Assembly (NCBI GenBank): GCA_003859965.1
Contig: RQYR01000024.1
Location: 1 to 47,147, forward strand
Reading direction: 5' to 3'
DNA: 47,147 nucleotides
DNA from: Comamonadaceae bacterium OH2545_COT-014
GTDB lineage: Bacteria; Pseudomonadota; Gammaproteobacteria; Burkholderiales; Burkholderiaceae_C
Part shown: in pieces, positions 33,157 to 45,149 of the stretch
How the letters are laid out: every line of letters begins with the position of its first letter
How positions within the stretch are numbered: position 1 is the first letter of the stretch
Position numbers and translations under genes: made by a program
The notes under the pieces: generated by a model
Databases searched by the model: none
Told to the model about the DNA's origin: nothing
What the model saw: the letters and a program-made list of their open reading frames with translations, nothing else

Positions 33157-35118
33157 TCAAGGCGGCGTGGCGCGCGGGGGCTGGATGGCTAGGTCGGCCG
33201 CGGCGCGGGGCGTGCCGATGGGGGCGCTGGCGCGGCCTTGCTGCACGGCGCGCAGATCCTGCTCGCTGGGGTACAGGCCGGCCAGCCAGTAGTCGAACAC
33301 GCGGCGCACGATGGGCGCGGCAGCCGCGGCGCCGTAACCTGCGTTTTCCACAATGGCGGCCACGGCGATGCGTGGGTTCTCGGCTGGGGCAAAGGCAATG
33401 TAGAGCGAATGGTCGCGCTGGTGCTCGGCCAGCTTGGCGGCGTTGTAACGGCTTTTTTGGCCGATGGTGATGGCTTGCGCCGTCCCCGTTTTGCCTGCGG
33501 ACAGATAGGGCGCTCCGGCGAATACCCCGCGTGATGTGCCTTGCTGCGTCACGCCCACCATGCCGCGTTGCACCAGCGCCACATGCGCCGGCTTGTAGCC
33601 CATGGGCTGGCCGGGGGGCTGGGGCACATCGTGCAGCTCGCCGGTCATCGGGTCTTGCCGGGCGCGCACCAGATGCGGCGGGTGCTTGACGCCGCCCGCC
33701 GCCAGGATGGCCGTGGCCTGCGCCAGTTGCAGCATGGTGAAACTGTTGTAGCCCTGCCCGATGCCTAGCGAAATGGTTTCGCCTGGCAGCCATTTCTGCT
33801 GGTGGGCGCGCTTGTAGGTGCGGCGCTTCCAGTCGGTGGAGGGCAGGATGCCGCGCGCCTCGCCCGGCAGGTCGATGCCGGTGAGCTGGCCAAAGCCCAG
33901 CGGCGCCATGAAGTCGTGAATGGCGTTGACGCCCATGTCGTGCGCGAGCTGGTAGTAATAGACGTTGCTCGACTTGATGATGCTGCGCTCCAGGTTCACC
34001 GGCCCCAGCGCGTGGCCGGAGCGGAAGGTGTGCCCGGCCAGCGTCCAGGAGCCGCCGTCCATGGTGATGCTGCCCGGCAGGCGCTTGCCGCTTTCCAGCC
34101 CGGCCAGGCCCATGAAGGGCTTGTAGGTGGAGCCGGGCGGGTAGGTGCCGCGCAGCGCGCGGTTGAGCAGCGGGCGGTCGATGGATTCGTTCAGCTCGGC
34201 CCAGCTTTCGTGGTCAATGCCTTCGACGAACAGGTTGGGGTCGTACGTGGGCTTGCTGACAAAGGCCAGGATCTCGCCCGTGTGCGGTTCGATGGCCACC
34301 AGCGCGCCGCGCCGCTGGCCGTACAGCTCTTCCACCAGCTTTTGCAGGTTGATGTCGATGGTCAGGCGTACCGAGGCGCCGGGCGTGGCCGGGCGGCTGG
34401 CCAGGCGGCGCACGGCATGGCCGCCGGCGGAGGTTTCCATCTGCTCCACGCCGGTGGCGCCGTGCAGCACGTCCTCATAGCTGGCTTCGATGCCGAGCTT
34501 GCCGATGTAATCGGTGCCGCGGTAGTTGGCCACCATCTCGGGGCCGGCCTCCTCGATGCGGTCCTTGTCGGCCTGGTTGATGCGGCCGATGTAGCCCACC
34601 ACGTGCCCGGCCGTCTCGCCCAGCGGGTAGGTGCGAAACAGCCGCGCCTTGATTTCCACCCCCGGAAAGCGGTAACGCTGCGCGGCAAAGCGCGCCACTT
34701 CCTCGTCGCTCAGGCGCGTGCGGATGGGCAGCGACTCGAAGCTGCGCGTGTCTTGCCGCAGGCGCTCGAAGCGGCGGCGGTCGCGCATGCTGACGGGCAC
34801 CACCTCGTCAATGGCGTCGATCACGTCGGCCAGCTTGCCCTCCACGCGCGAGGGCGTGATCTCCAGCGTGTACGCCTTGTAGCTGGTGGCCAGCACCACG
34901 CCATTGCGGTCGAAAATCTCGCCCCGCCCCGGCACGATGGGCACCACGGCCGTGCGGTTGGTTTCGGCGCGCTCGGCCAGCTCGGCATGGCGCTGCACTT
35001 GCAGCACGTACAGCCGCCAGGCCAGCAGGCCAAACGCCAGCACGATGACCAGCGCCACCACGCCCACGCGCAGGCGAAAGCGCGCGGTGTCGGCTTCGGC
35101 ATTGCGGATCTCGGTCAT
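33157..35118 (-). CDS. mrdA: Penicillin-binding protein 2 (peptidoglycan D,D-transpeptidase)
   Basis: PBP2 crosslinks peptidoglycan during elongation, together with RodA and MreBCD. The 653-residue product has a short cytoplasmic tail, one membrane anchor (about residues 17-38), a pedestal domain, and the transpeptidase domain with Ser330 in PPGSTYKPF, SSN near 385 and KTGTAQ near 540. Length and motifs are standard. It follows mreD after 126 nt that hold an AT-rich repeat. The expected rodA partner does not follow; katA does. Confidence 0.96.
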   Translation of the reverse strand: MTEIRNAEADTARFRLRVGVVALVIVLAFGLLAWRLYVLQVQRHAELAERAETNRTAVVPIVPGRGEIFDRNGVVLATSYKAYTLEITPSRVEGKLADVIDAIDEVVPVSMRDRRRFERLRQDTRSFESLPIRTRLSDEEVARFAAQRYRFPGVEIKARLFRTYPLGETAGHVVGYIGRINQADKDRIEEAGPEMVANYRGTDYIGKLGIEASYEDVLHGATGVEQMETSAGGHAVRRLASRPATPGASVRLTIDINLQKLVEELYGQRRGALVAIEPHTGEILAFVSKPTYDPNLFVEGIDHESWAELNESIDRPLLNRALRGTYPPGSTYKPFMGLAGLESGKRLPGSITMDGGSWTLAGHTFRSGHALGPVNLERSIIKSSNVYYYQLAHDMGVNAIHDFMAPLGFGQLTGIDLPGEARGILPSTDWKRRTYKRAHQQKWLPGETISLGIGQGYNSFTMLQLAQATAILAAGGVKHPPHLVRARQDPMTGELHDVPQPPGQPMGYKPAHVALVQRGMVGVTQQGTSRGVFAGAPYLSAGKTGTAQAITIGQKSRYNAAKLAEHQRDHSLYIAFAPAENPRIAVAAIVENAGYGAAAAAPIVRRVFDYWLAGLYPSEQDLRAVQQGRASAPIGTPRAAADLAIQPPRATPP

Positions 35119-35148
35119 GCGGCAGGCAGGGGCAGGCAGGAGAATGTT

Positions 35149-35169
35149 TGCTATATTTTATGTAGCTGC
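35149..35169. repeat. AT-rich GCTAT...TAGC dispersed repeat (mreD-mrdA gap)
   Basis: A 21-bp TGCTAT...GTAGCTGC imperfect palindrome with an AT-only centre (TATTTTAT), between the mrdA start and the mreD stop. It closely resembles the copy at 12549-12568. Confidence 0.6.
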
Positions 35170-35227
35170 TTAGGCCGTAAACAGGGCGCTAGAGGCCAGA
35201 AATGCCCGCATGGTTCCCGCCGCGCAT

Positions 35228-35247
35228 GGATTTTGAACGGGTTCTCA
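35228..35247. repeat. Solo end of the MITE-like repeat at the mreD stop
   Basis: GGATTTTGAACGGGTTCTCA is the inverted-end motif of copies A and B. On the minus strand its first three bases are the mreD stop codon TGA. Confidence 0.55.
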
Positions 35248-35763
35248 CAGCGGGCGGTTGGCATCGGGGTTGGGGGCGCGGCGCTGGGGCGCCAGCAGCA
35301 GCGCGCTCACCAGCGGCCACAGCAGCGCCTCCAGCAGGGGCGCCAGCAGCACGGGCCAGCCGGGAAACAAGCCGCCGCCCAGCAGGCGCAGCACCAGGGT
35401 AATGGCGTGCGCGGCCGCGAACAGCGGCAGGGTTTGCGCCGCCTGCACCAGCACCGGAAACCACAGAATGCGCCGGTGCAGCGCAATGGCAAAGTAGCTC
35501 AGCACCGCATACGCCAGCGCGTGCTGGCCCAGCAGGGCGGACTGGTGCACGTCCAGGCACAGCCCGAACACGAAGGCGGCGCCCAGGCCTACGCGGCGCG
35601 GCTGGTGCACGCTCCAGAACACCAGCACCACGGCGAAGAAGTCCGGCATCCACGCCACGCGGCCCAGCGGCAGCAGGTTGAGCATGAAGGCGGCCAGCAA
35701 ACTGCCCCAGATGAAGGCAGGGCTGGCAGGCAAAAGCAGCTGCTGGCCAGGGCGCATGATCAT
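35245..35763 (-). CDS. mreD: Rod shape-determining protein MreD
   Basis: MreD is the small integral membrane member of the MreBCD elongation complex. The 172-residue product has about five hydrophobic segments, with the typical [18 protein letters not shown] start, [13 protein letters not shown] and [20 protein letters not shown] segment (near 45-85). Start and mreC stop overlap as ATGA. Its TGA lies within a solo repeat end (35228-35247). Confidence 0.93.
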   Translation of the reverse strand: MIMRPGQQLLLPASPAFIWGSLLAAFMLNLLPLGRVAWMPDFFAVVLVFWSVHQPRRVGLGAAFVFGLCLDVHQSALLGQHALAYAVLSYFAIALHRRILWFPVLVQAAQTLPLFAAAHAITLVLRLLGGGLFPGWPVLLAPLLEALLWPLVSALLLAPQRRAPNPDANRPL

Positions 35764-36896
35764 GGCGTGGCTCCTGAAGAGGCAGCGCCCGCGCGGGCCG
35801 GGCGCTGCTGGCTGGCGTGGGGCGCGCTGGCCCCCGCCCGCGGCCGGGCCGCGCGCGCCGGGGCGGCTGGCGCGGCGGCGGAAGCGCGGCGCCGTGCGGC
35901 AGTGGCGGCTGGCATCGCGGCTGGTGCGCTGGGCAGGGCCGCCGAAGTCGCAGAAGCAGCGGAAGCCGCAGCCAGAGGGGCGGAAGCAGGCCCGTGGGGC
36001 CGCGTCAGGCCCGGGCCTTCTGGCCGGGCTGGGCGCTGCGCTTCGCCCACAGGCTGCAGCACCATCACATGCGTCACCCCGTGCAGCGCGGCCAGGGGCG
36101 CGCACAGAATGCGGGCAAAGCTCGAATCACTGCGCCGGTCCACCCGTTGCACGCGCGCCACCGGCAGGCCGGGGGGGTAGATGCCATCCACCCCGCTGGT
36201 GACGAGCAAATCGCCTTCGCGCACATCTTCGGCCACGGACATGTAGCGCAGCTCCATCAGCCCGCCCAGCGGCGAGGGGTCGCCATAGGCCACGCTGCGC
36301 GTGCCCGTGCGCATGTTCATGACAGGGATGACTTGGTCGCGGTCAATCAGCAGCGTCATCTCGCTGACAAAGGGATACACGCGGGTGACTTGACCCATGA
36401 CGCCCGACTCGTCCAGCACCGGCGAGCCGGGCTGGATGCCTTGCATCTGCCCCTTGTCGATGACCACGCGGCGCGTGTAGGGGTCGGTGGCGTCATACAG
36501 CACTTGCGCTGCGGTGGCGGGCACGTCCAGGCGCGGGCGCAAGTCCAGCAGGGCGCGCAGGCGCGCGTTTTCCAGCAGCAGCTGCTCCACCTGCCCGGCG
36601 CGCTGCGACTGCACGGCCAGCTTCACGCGCGCCGCCTCTTCGGTCTTGCGGGCGGTTTTCAGCTCGGTCAGATAGCCCAGCCCGTTTTGCGCCCACTGCA
36701 CGGGCTGCAAGGCCAGCCATTGCGCCGGGTACAACACCGTGGCAATGGCCGCGCGCAGCGGCTGCATGAGCCGAAAGCGCGCGTCCGCCACCATCAGAAA
36801 AAGCGCCAGCGCGCCATAAACCAGCAAGCGCGACAGCGCCGACGGCCCTTGCTTGAAAAAGGGCGGCGGCGTGCGGTCCAGGGTGTCCATGGGCAT
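35760..36896 (-). CDS. mreC: Rod shape-determining protein MreC with a long Ala/Pro/Arg-rich tail
   Basis: MreC is a bitopic periplasmic scaffold that activates PBP2 in the elongasome. The 378-residue product has one membrane helix (about 21-38), a coiled coil (about 75-115) and the beta-barrel core (about 120-270, with VVIDKGQMQGIQPGSPVLDE and GLPVARV). The last 85-90 residues are a low-complexity, basic Ala/Pro/Arg/Ser tail beyond the normal fold. ATG 36896 is used; 36890 is also possible and neither has a strong Shine-Dalgarno. It overlaps mreD. The 250 nt between it and mreB hold no gene that I can recognise. Confidence 0.93.
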   Translation of the reverse strand: MPMDTLDRTPPPFFKQGPSALSRLLVYGALALFLMVADARFRLMQPLRAAIATVLYPAQWLALQPVQWAQNGLGYLTELKTARKTEEAARVKLAVQSQRAGQVEQLLLENARLRALLDLRPRLDVPATAAQVLYDATDPYTRRVVIDKGQMQGIQPGSPVLDESGVMGQVTRVYPFVSEMTLLIDRDQVIPVMNMRTGTRSVAYGDPSPLGGLMELRYMSVAEDVREGDLLVTSGVDGIYPPGLPVARVQRVDRRSDSSFARILCAPLAALHGVTHVMVLQPVGEAQRPARPEGPGLTRPHGPASAPLAAASAASATSAALPSAPAAMPAATAARRRASAAAPAAPARAARPRAGASAPHASQQRPARAGAASSGATP

Positions 36897-37146
36897 CGCG
36901 GGTGGGCGCGGGGAAAACGCGGGTTACTACCAAAAGAAGAGCATTATCCCTTGAACCGGAACGCGCCCCTTTACTGCTTTTGGTGCAGCCCACACCCATG
37001 GAGTCCGCTTTGCCTCTGGCGTTGGCAAAAAAGCCGCATGCCCTCTTCAATGGTCGCGAAGCAGACCATGCCAGAACGCCATGGCTTGGGCTGGCCATCA
37101 GCGTTGACCCTTGGAGGAAAGGCGACCAAAGGCCAGCGCCGGGGAG

Positions 37147-40166
<3,020 letters not shown>

Positions 40167-40168
40167 AC

Positions 40169-41617
40169 ATGAGCGCCAAACTGATCCAGGGCTACGAAGT
40201 CGTCATCGGCTTTGAAACGCACGCCCAACTCAACACGCAAAGCAAGATCTTCAGCCGCGCGCCCACCGCCTTCGGCGCCGCGCCCAACACCCAGGCCTGC
40301 GCGGTGGACCTGGCCCTGCCCGGCACCCTGCCCGTGATGAACCGCGAGGCCGTGGCCTGTGCTATCAAATTAGGACTGGCACTCGGCTCCCACATTGCCC
40401 CTCGCAGCATTTTTGCGCGCAAGAACTACTTCTACCCCGACCTGCCCAAGGGCTACCAGATCAGCCAGTTTGAAATCCCCGTGGTGCAAGGCGGCGAAGT
40501 GAGCTTCTTCGTCGATGGCGAGAAAAAAACCGTGCGCCTGGTGCGCGCCCACCTGGAAGAAGACGCAGGCAAATCGCTGCACGAGGACTACCACGGCCAG
40601 TCGGGCATCGACCTCAACCGCGCCGGCACGCCGCTGCTAGAAATCGTGACCGAGCCCGACATCCGCTCCACCGAAGAAGCCGTGGCCTACGCCAAGGAGC
40701 TGCACAAGATCGTCACCTGGATCGGCATTTGCGACGGCAACATGCAGGAAGGCTCTTTCCGCTGCGACGCCAACGTGAGCGTGCGCAAGCCCGGCCAGCC
40801 GCTGGGCACGCGGCGCGAAATCAAGAACCTGAACAGCTTCCGCTTCATGCAGCAGGCGATTGATTACGAAATCCGCTGGCAGATCGAGCAGCTGGAAGAC
40901 GGCCACGCCATCAGCCAAGCCACCGTGCTGTTCGACCCTGACACCGGCGAAACCCGCGCCATGCGCACCAAGGAAGACAGCGCCGATTACCGCTACTTCC
41001 CCGATCCCGACCTGCCGCCGTTGGTGATTTCCGAGCAGTGGATTGCCGACACGCGCGCGCAAATGCCCGAACTGCCACGCCAGATGGCCGAGCGCTTCGT
41101 AGCCGACTATGGCTTGCCCGAATACGACGCCACCACGCTCACGCAAACCCCTGCGATGGCGGCTTACTTTGAAGAAGCGGCCAAGGCCAGCGGCCAGCCC
41201 AAGCTCGCCAGCAACTGGGTGATGGGCGAAATCAGCAAGCGGCTGAACGCCGAAGAAATCGGCATCGAAGCGGCCAAGGTCAGCGCCGCGCAACTGGCGC
41301 GGCTCATCGGCCGTATTCAGGACGGCACCATCAGCAACGCCGCCGCGCGCCAGGTGTTTGACGCCCTGTGGAACGGCGAGGCCAGCGAGGTGGACGCCGT
41401 GATCGAGGCCAAAGGCCTGAAACAGATGAATGACGCCGGCGCGCTGGAAAAAATCATCGACGAGGTGATCGCCGCCAACCCCGCCAACGTGGAGCAATAC
41501 AAGGCGGGCAAAGACAAAGCCTTCAACGCCCTGGTCGGCCAGGTGATGAAGGCCAGCAAAGGCAAGGCCAACCCGCAGCAGGTGAACGAGCTGCTGAAAA
41601 ACAAGCTGGCGGGCTAA
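40169..41617 (+). CDS. gatB: Asp-tRNA(Asn)/Glu-tRNA(Gln) amidotransferase subunit B
   Basis: GatB binds the mischarged tRNA and activates its side chain with ATP. The 482-residue product has the cradle domain with [38 protein letters not shown] and the [17 protein letters not shown] block, then the helical and YqeY-like tail domains (about 325-482). GGAGGG lies 9 nt before the ATG, inside gatA. A short AT-rich stretch (40360-40380) with the TTA and GGA codons breaks the GC-rich codon pattern and resembles the dispersed repeat. Confidence 0.97.
   Translation: MSAKLIQGYEVVIGFETHAQLNTQSKIFSRAPTAFGAAPNTQACAVDLALPGTLPVMNREAVACAIKLGLALGSHIAPRSIFARKNYFYPDLPKGYQISQFEIPVVQGGEVSFFVDGEKKTVRLVRAHLEEDAGKSLHEDYHGQSGIDLNRAGTPLLEIVTEPDIRSTEEAVAYAKELHKIVTWIGICDGNMQEGSFRCDANVSVRKPGQPLGTRREIKNLNSFRFMQQAIDYEIRWQIEQLEDGHAISQATVLFDPDTGETRAMRTKEDSADYRYFPDPDLPPLVISEQWIADTRAQMPELPRQMAERFVADYGLPEYDATTLTQTPAMAAYFEEAAKASGQPKLASNWVMGEISKRLNAEEIGIEAAKVSAAQLARLIGRIQDGTISNAAARQVFDALWNGEASEVDAVIEAKGLKQMNDAGALEKIIDEVIAANPANVEQYKAGKDKAFNALVGQVMKASKGKANPQQVNELLKNKLAG
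40360..40380. repeat. GCTAT-type dispersed repeat copy inside gatB
   Basis: A 21-bp segment, TGCTATCAAATTAGGA then CTGGC, in frame within gatB and encoding A-I-K-L-G. It uses TTA, rare in such a GC-rich gene, and matches the 5' half of the repeats at 12549 and 35149. Confidence 0.4.
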
Positions 41618-41743
41618 CCAGGCCGGCCCCGGAGCGGCGCGCGGGGCGCGCGCCGCAGGGGCGCAGCGAGGGCACGGAGGAGGGCGGGCACAAAAGCCGC
41701 CCGCCGTCAAAAGGCGCTTGCCGGGCCAGTTCTGTTCAGGTCA

Positions 41744-41774
41744 CACGCTCAACGCCTTCAGTGCGTTGAGCGTG
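41744..41774. terminator. Perfect 12-bp hairpin between gatB and the DUF4124 gene
   Basis: CACGCTCAACGC (41744-41755) pairs without mismatch with GCGTTGAGCGTG (41763-41774), loop CTTCAGT. It lies between convergent genes, so it is likely a bidirectional terminator, although no T-tract follows on either strand. Confidence 0.55.
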
Positions 41775-41789
41775 CCCAGTTCACCGTGT

Positions 41790-42521
41790 TCAGCGTGTGG
41801 CGCGGGCGTTGCCCCAAAGCTCACGCAGCTGCGCCAATTCCTGATCAAAACGCTGGTTGATCTTGTCCCGTTCGGCCTGCTGGCCGGCGATGGCGCGTTT
41901 TTGCACTTCAGCGCTCTGCGCGTTTTCTTCCAGGCGCCGGCGCAGCTTGGCTGGGGCGCGCGACGGCTCGCGGCGGTAAAACTCCATTTCCGCGTCCAGC
42001 TTTTGGCGTTCGGCCATCAGCTCGGCCAGGCGGCGCTCGGCGGTATCGACCACGGCGCGCGTCTGGGCCAGCGCTTCACGGCGCGCCAAGTCATGCGCGG
42101 CCTGGTCGGGGTAGCGGCTGAGCAGCGCTTGGTTGCGCCGGATGGCATCGCGCGTGCGCTGGCGCTCCAGTGCGGCTTCCCGTTCGCGCTGCTCGCGCTG
42201 CTCGCGCTCTGCGGCCGTCAGCGTGGGGCCGATCACCCGCTTGGTGGAGCCGCTGCGGTGCAGCTCACGCTGCTCGCGGTCCATGCAGGCCATGATGGGG
42301 CGGTCGGAAGTGATGCGGCGGCCCGTGGCGTCCACGCAGGTGTAGATGCCGCCTACGGGCTCATGCTTTTGCGCGTGCGCGACCCCTGCGCCTGCCGTGC
42401 TTGCCAGCGCCAGCGCCGCCATGGCCCAGTGCGCGGCCGTGGCCAGCCAGCGCCCGCGCGAACAGGGCAGTGGTCGCAGGCCACGGACGGGCGTGAGGGG
42501 GCACGGGGAGGCGGTTGTCAT
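41790..42521 (-). CDS. DUF4124 domain-containing exported protein with a coiled coil
   Basis: The 243-residue product has an N-terminal export signal (hydrophobic run near 27-47, predicted cleavage after AHAQ), a short DUF4124 region (GIYTCVDATGRRITSDRPI, near 58-76) and a long charged coiled coil (about 97-235) rich in Glu/Arg/Gln. Function is unknown; DUF4124 proteins are common small periplasmic proteins in betaproteobacteria. It starts 6 nt after pyrE and is probably co-transcribed with it. Confidence 0.8.
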   Translation of the reverse strand: MTTASPCPLTPVRGLRPLPCSRGRWLATAAHWAMAALALASTAGAGVAHAQKHEPVGGIYTCVDATGRRITSDRPIMACMDREQRELHRSGSTKRVIGPTLTAAEREQREQREREAALERQRTRDAIRRNQALLSRYPDQAAHDLARREALAQTRAVVDTAERRLAELMAERQKLDAEMEFYRREPSRAPAKLRRRLEENAQSAEVQKRAIAGQQAERDKINQRFDQELAQLRELWGNARATR

Positions 42522-42527
42522 CTTTCG

Positions 42528-43235
42528 TCAGCCAACACCGTAACGCGCCCGGTAGGCGGCCACGGCGTCGAAGTACGGCAAAAATTTGTCGGAAGACCCC
42601 AAATGCTGCAATAACTGGGCCAGGCTGGCGATGGCGCAGACTTGCAGGCCCAGCGTGTCACGCACGTACTGCACGGCGCTCCAGGGCACGTCCTGGCCGT
42701 TTTCGGTGGCTTTTTCCTGCCGGTCCAGCGCAATGGCCACGGCGTGCGGCGTGGCGCCGGCGGCGCGGATGAGGGCGATGGACTCGCGCACCGCCGTGCC
42801 GGCAGAGATCACGTCGTCGACGATAAGCACACGCCCGCGCAGCGGCGCGCCCACCAGCGTGCCGCCCTCGCCGTGGTCCTTGGCCTCCTTGCGGTTGTAG
42901 GCAAAGGGCTTGTTGTGGCCCAGTGCGGCCAGCTCCACTGCCACCGCCGCGCCCAGCGGAATGCCCTTGTAGGCGGGGCCGAAGATCAGGTCGAACTCGA
43001 TGCCGCTGGCCAGAATGGCGCGTGCATAAAATTGCGCCAGCCGCCGAAGCTTGGCCCCGTCGTCAAACAGCCCGGCGTTGAAGAAGTACGGCGACAGGCG
43101 CCCCGCCTTCGTCTTGAATTCGCCAAAGCGCAGCACGCCCGATTCGATGGCGAACTGCACAAAATCCCGCGCCAGCGCGTCGCCCTGATGCGCGCCTCGG
43201 CCCCCGGCTGGGTCGGTGTGTGCGGGTGCATGCAT
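42528..43235 (-). CDS. pyrE: Orotate phosphoribosyltransferase
   Basis: PyrE makes orotidine 5'-phosphate from orotate and PRPP in pyrimidine synthesis. The 235-residue product has the start [20 protein letters not shown], the [17 protein letters not shown] segment, [11 protein letters not shown] and the PRPP-binding motif [18 protein letters not shown] (near 132-149). AAAGGA lies 10 nt before the ATG. The gene is divergent from the exonuclease gene with only 14 nt between start codons, so each ribosome-binding site sits against the other gene's start. Confidence 0.96.
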   Translation of the reverse strand: MHAPAHTDPAGGRGAHQGDALARDFVQFAIESGVLRFGEFKTKAGRLSPYFFNAGLFDDGAKLRRLAQFYARAILASGIEFDLIFGPAYKGIPLGAAVAVELAALGHNKPFAYNRKEAKDHGEGGTLVGAPLRGRVLIVDDVISAGTAVRESIALIRAAGATPHAVAIALDRQEKATENGQDVPWSAVQYVRDTLGLQVCAIASLAQLLQHLGSSDKFLPYFDAVAAYRARYGVG

Positions 43236-43249
43236 GGAGTGGATGTCCT

Positions 43250-44044
43250 TTGTTCAAGCTGACCAGCCTCAACCTCAACGGCATTCGTTCGGCCACGGCC
43301 AAGGGGGCCGAAGCATGGCTGGAAAAAAACCGTCCGGATTGTATTTGCGTGCAGGAGATCAAGGCCCAGGCGCCCGACCTGGCCGGCCGTTTTGAAACGC
43401 TGGCGGGCCTGCGCGGGCACTTTCACCTGGCCAGCGTGAAAAAGGGCTATTCGGGCGTAGGCGTGTACACGCGCCACGAGCCCAGCGAGGTGATCGCCGG
43501 CTACGGCGTGGGCGAGTTCGATGCCGAGGGCCGCTACCTGGAGCTGCGCTTCGACACGCCGCGGCGCAAGCTCTCCGTCATCAGCGCCTACTTTCCCAGC
43601 GGCTCCTCCGGCCCCGAGCGGCAGGCCGCCAAGTTCCGCTTTCTCGACGGCTTCTACCCCGTGCTGGCGCGCCTGAAGGCCGGGCGCGAGTTCATCCTGT
43701 GCGGCGACCTGAACATCGCGCACAAGGAAATCGACCTGAAGAACTGGAAAAGCAACCAGAAAAACAGCGGCTTCCTGCCCGAAGAGCGCGCCTGGATGAC
43801 GCGCGTGATCGACGACATGGGCCTGGTGGATGTGTACCGCCGCCTGCGCCCCGACACCACGGGCGAGGCCTACACCTGGTGGAGCAACCGCGGCCAGGCC
43901 TATGCCAAGAACGTGGGTTGGCGGCTCGACTACCACCTGGCCACCCCGGCCACTGGGCAACTGGCGCGCACCGAGGCCATCTACAAGGACGAAAAGTTCT
44001 CCGACCACGCGCCCCTGACCATCGAGTACGACTTCGCGCTGTAA
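43250..44044 (+). CDS. xth: Exodeoxyribonuclease III family protein
   Basis: An apurinic/apyrimidinic endonuclease and 3'-5' exonuclease of the Xth family, used in base excision repair. The 264-residue product has [10 protein letters not shown] (Asn site), CVQEIKAQ with the metal-binding Glu (near 30-37), the [16 protein letters not shown] catalytic block (near 147-162) and the [10 protein letters not shown] end with the catalytic His. The start is TTG at 43250, with GGAG 10 nt upstream; this matches the family N-terminus better than the GTG at 43220, which would overlap pyrE. It ends next to a repeat-end motif (44049-44063). Confidence 0.92.
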   Translation: MFKLTSLNLNGIRSATAKGAEAWLEKNRPDCICVQEIKAQAPDLAGRFETLAGLRGHFHLASVKKGYSGVGVYTRHEPSEVIAGYGVGEFDAEGRYLELRFDTPRRKLSVISAYFPSGSSGPERQAAKFRFLDGFYPVLARLKAGREFILCGDLNIAHKEIDLKNWKSNQKNSGFLPEERAWMTRVIDDMGLVDVYRRLRPDTTGEAYTWWSNRGQAYAKNVGWRLDYHLATPATGQLARTEAIYKDEKFSDHAPLTIEYDFAL

Positions 44045-44048
44045 GAAC

Positions 44049-44063
44049 AGAACCTGTCCTCAA
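44049..44063. repeat. Degenerate solo end of the MITE-like repeat
   Basis: AGAACCTGTCCTCAA resembles the inverted-end consensus AGAACCTGTTCAAAA. It lies between the exonuclease stop and the convergent nitroreductase stop, overlapping the latter (44060-44062). Confidence 0.35.
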
Positions 44064-45049
44064 CCACTGGCCTGCTCAAACACCTCTTGCACGGGCCGGC
44101 GCAGCGAAAAAGGCAGCGGCCGCGCGTAGCCGATGCGCAGCAGCAGCTGCGGCAGGCCGGGGCCGGCGAAGGGCTCGGCCCGCAGGCGCTGGCGCAGCGG
44201 CGCCACTTCGCAGGGCTGGTTGCAAAAGGCGTGGGCCACGCCTGCCTGGGTAAGCATCAGCAGCAAGCGTTGCAACGCGCGCCCCACGTCCACCCAGGCC
44301 CCCGGTGTGTCGTGCAGGCTGCCCAGCAGCACCAGGTGCGATGACGAATCGAGCTTGCGGCGCTCCCCCCGGTTCTGGGTGGACGGGTTCAGCGCCCGGC
44401 GCACGATGGGCCGGGCCAGCCAGGCGGGCAGGCTGGGCGCGCCCAGCGCGGCATGGCTGATGCCGTCCCGGCGCTGCTCGGCCTGCTGGCGGTTGAAGCG
44501 GATCCATGACAGCAACTCGCGCTTGAACGCCGCGTCACGCATCTGGCAGGTGTTGCCTTCCAGGATGTACTGGGCCAGCCGCTCGAATTCGGCGCTGCCG
44601 CGCGGCCAGGCCTGCACGGGCAGCGCGGGCGACGCGCAGGCCGCCAGCAGCGGCGTCAGCGTGGCAGTGGGCACGCGCCGCCCGTCATACATGGCCCGGT
44701 TGGTCTGGCTGCGCGCCAGCACGTCGAACAGTGGCGGCGGCGCCAGCGTGGCATTCGCCGTCAGATCCACCCGGATGCGGCTTGGCCCTGCATCGCTTTC
44801 CTGCACCTGCACTTGCGTGCGCCAGTGCCGGGCTGCCGCGGCCAGGCACAGGTTCTCCACCGCGCAACCCAGGCTGATGAACAGCTCGCGGTCGTCGCCA
44901 TCCACCACCGGCAGGCGCCGCCGCAGATCCGGGGTGATGGTGATATGGTCCGCGCCCAGGTGGAACAGCCAGGGCTGCGTGTTGTGGCCCGAAGGCGCAC
45001 GGATGGCGTGTTCGACCATGAACAAGCCGTCAGGGTAGGGAATCGGCAT
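44060..45049 (-). CDS. Acg-type nitroreductase-family protein
   Basis: The 329-residue product has the duplicated nitroreductase-like fold of the Acg family (M. tuberculosis Rv2032 type), with HAIRAPSGHNTQPWLF near 15-30 and LGCAVENLCLAA near 60-71. The C-terminal half is QPCEVAPLRQRLRAE then PQLLLRIGYARPLPFSLRRP. These proteins bind FMN; some are thought to sequester it rather than catalyse, so enzymatic activity is not assumed. GAAGGGATAAAGC precedes the ATG. The 100 nt to the divergent MBL gene must hold both promoters. Confidence 0.82.
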   Translation of the reverse strand: MPIPYPDGLFMVEHAIRAPSGHNTQPWLFHLGADHITITPDLRRRLPVVDGDDRELFISLGCAVENLCLAAAARHWRTQVQVQESDAGPSRIRVDLTANATLAPPPLFDVLARSQTNRAMYDGRRVPTATLTPLLAACASPALPVQAWPRGSAEFERLAQYILEGNTCQMRDAAFKRELLSWIRFNRQQAEQRRDGISHAALGAPSLPAWLARPIVRRALNPSTQNRGERRKLDSSSHLVLLGSLHDTPGAWVDVGRALQRLLLMLTQAGVAHAFCNQPCEVAPLRQRLRAEPFAGPGLPQLLLRIGYARPLPFSLRRPVQEVFEQASG

Positions 45050-45149
45050 GCTTTATCCCTTCTCAAAAAAGAAGCCATCAAGAAAGCCCCCCGCCGTCCA
45101 CGCTAACCTACGGCCCTGCGCTGGCCTCCTCCTCGAAGAATACGCCCCG

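Noticed and set aside
31420-33192. Open frame of 590 codons antisense to katA
   Set aside because: Catalase is unmistakable on the minus strand; the antisense frame has no recognisable domain.
33802-36180. Open frame of 792 codons antisense to mrdA and mreD/mreC
   Set aside because: It crosses three well-identified genes and has the composition of an antisense shadow.
36897-37146. Small gene between mreC and mreB
   Set aside because: No frame with a start, ribosome-binding site and plausible composition; several frames are open only because of GC bias.
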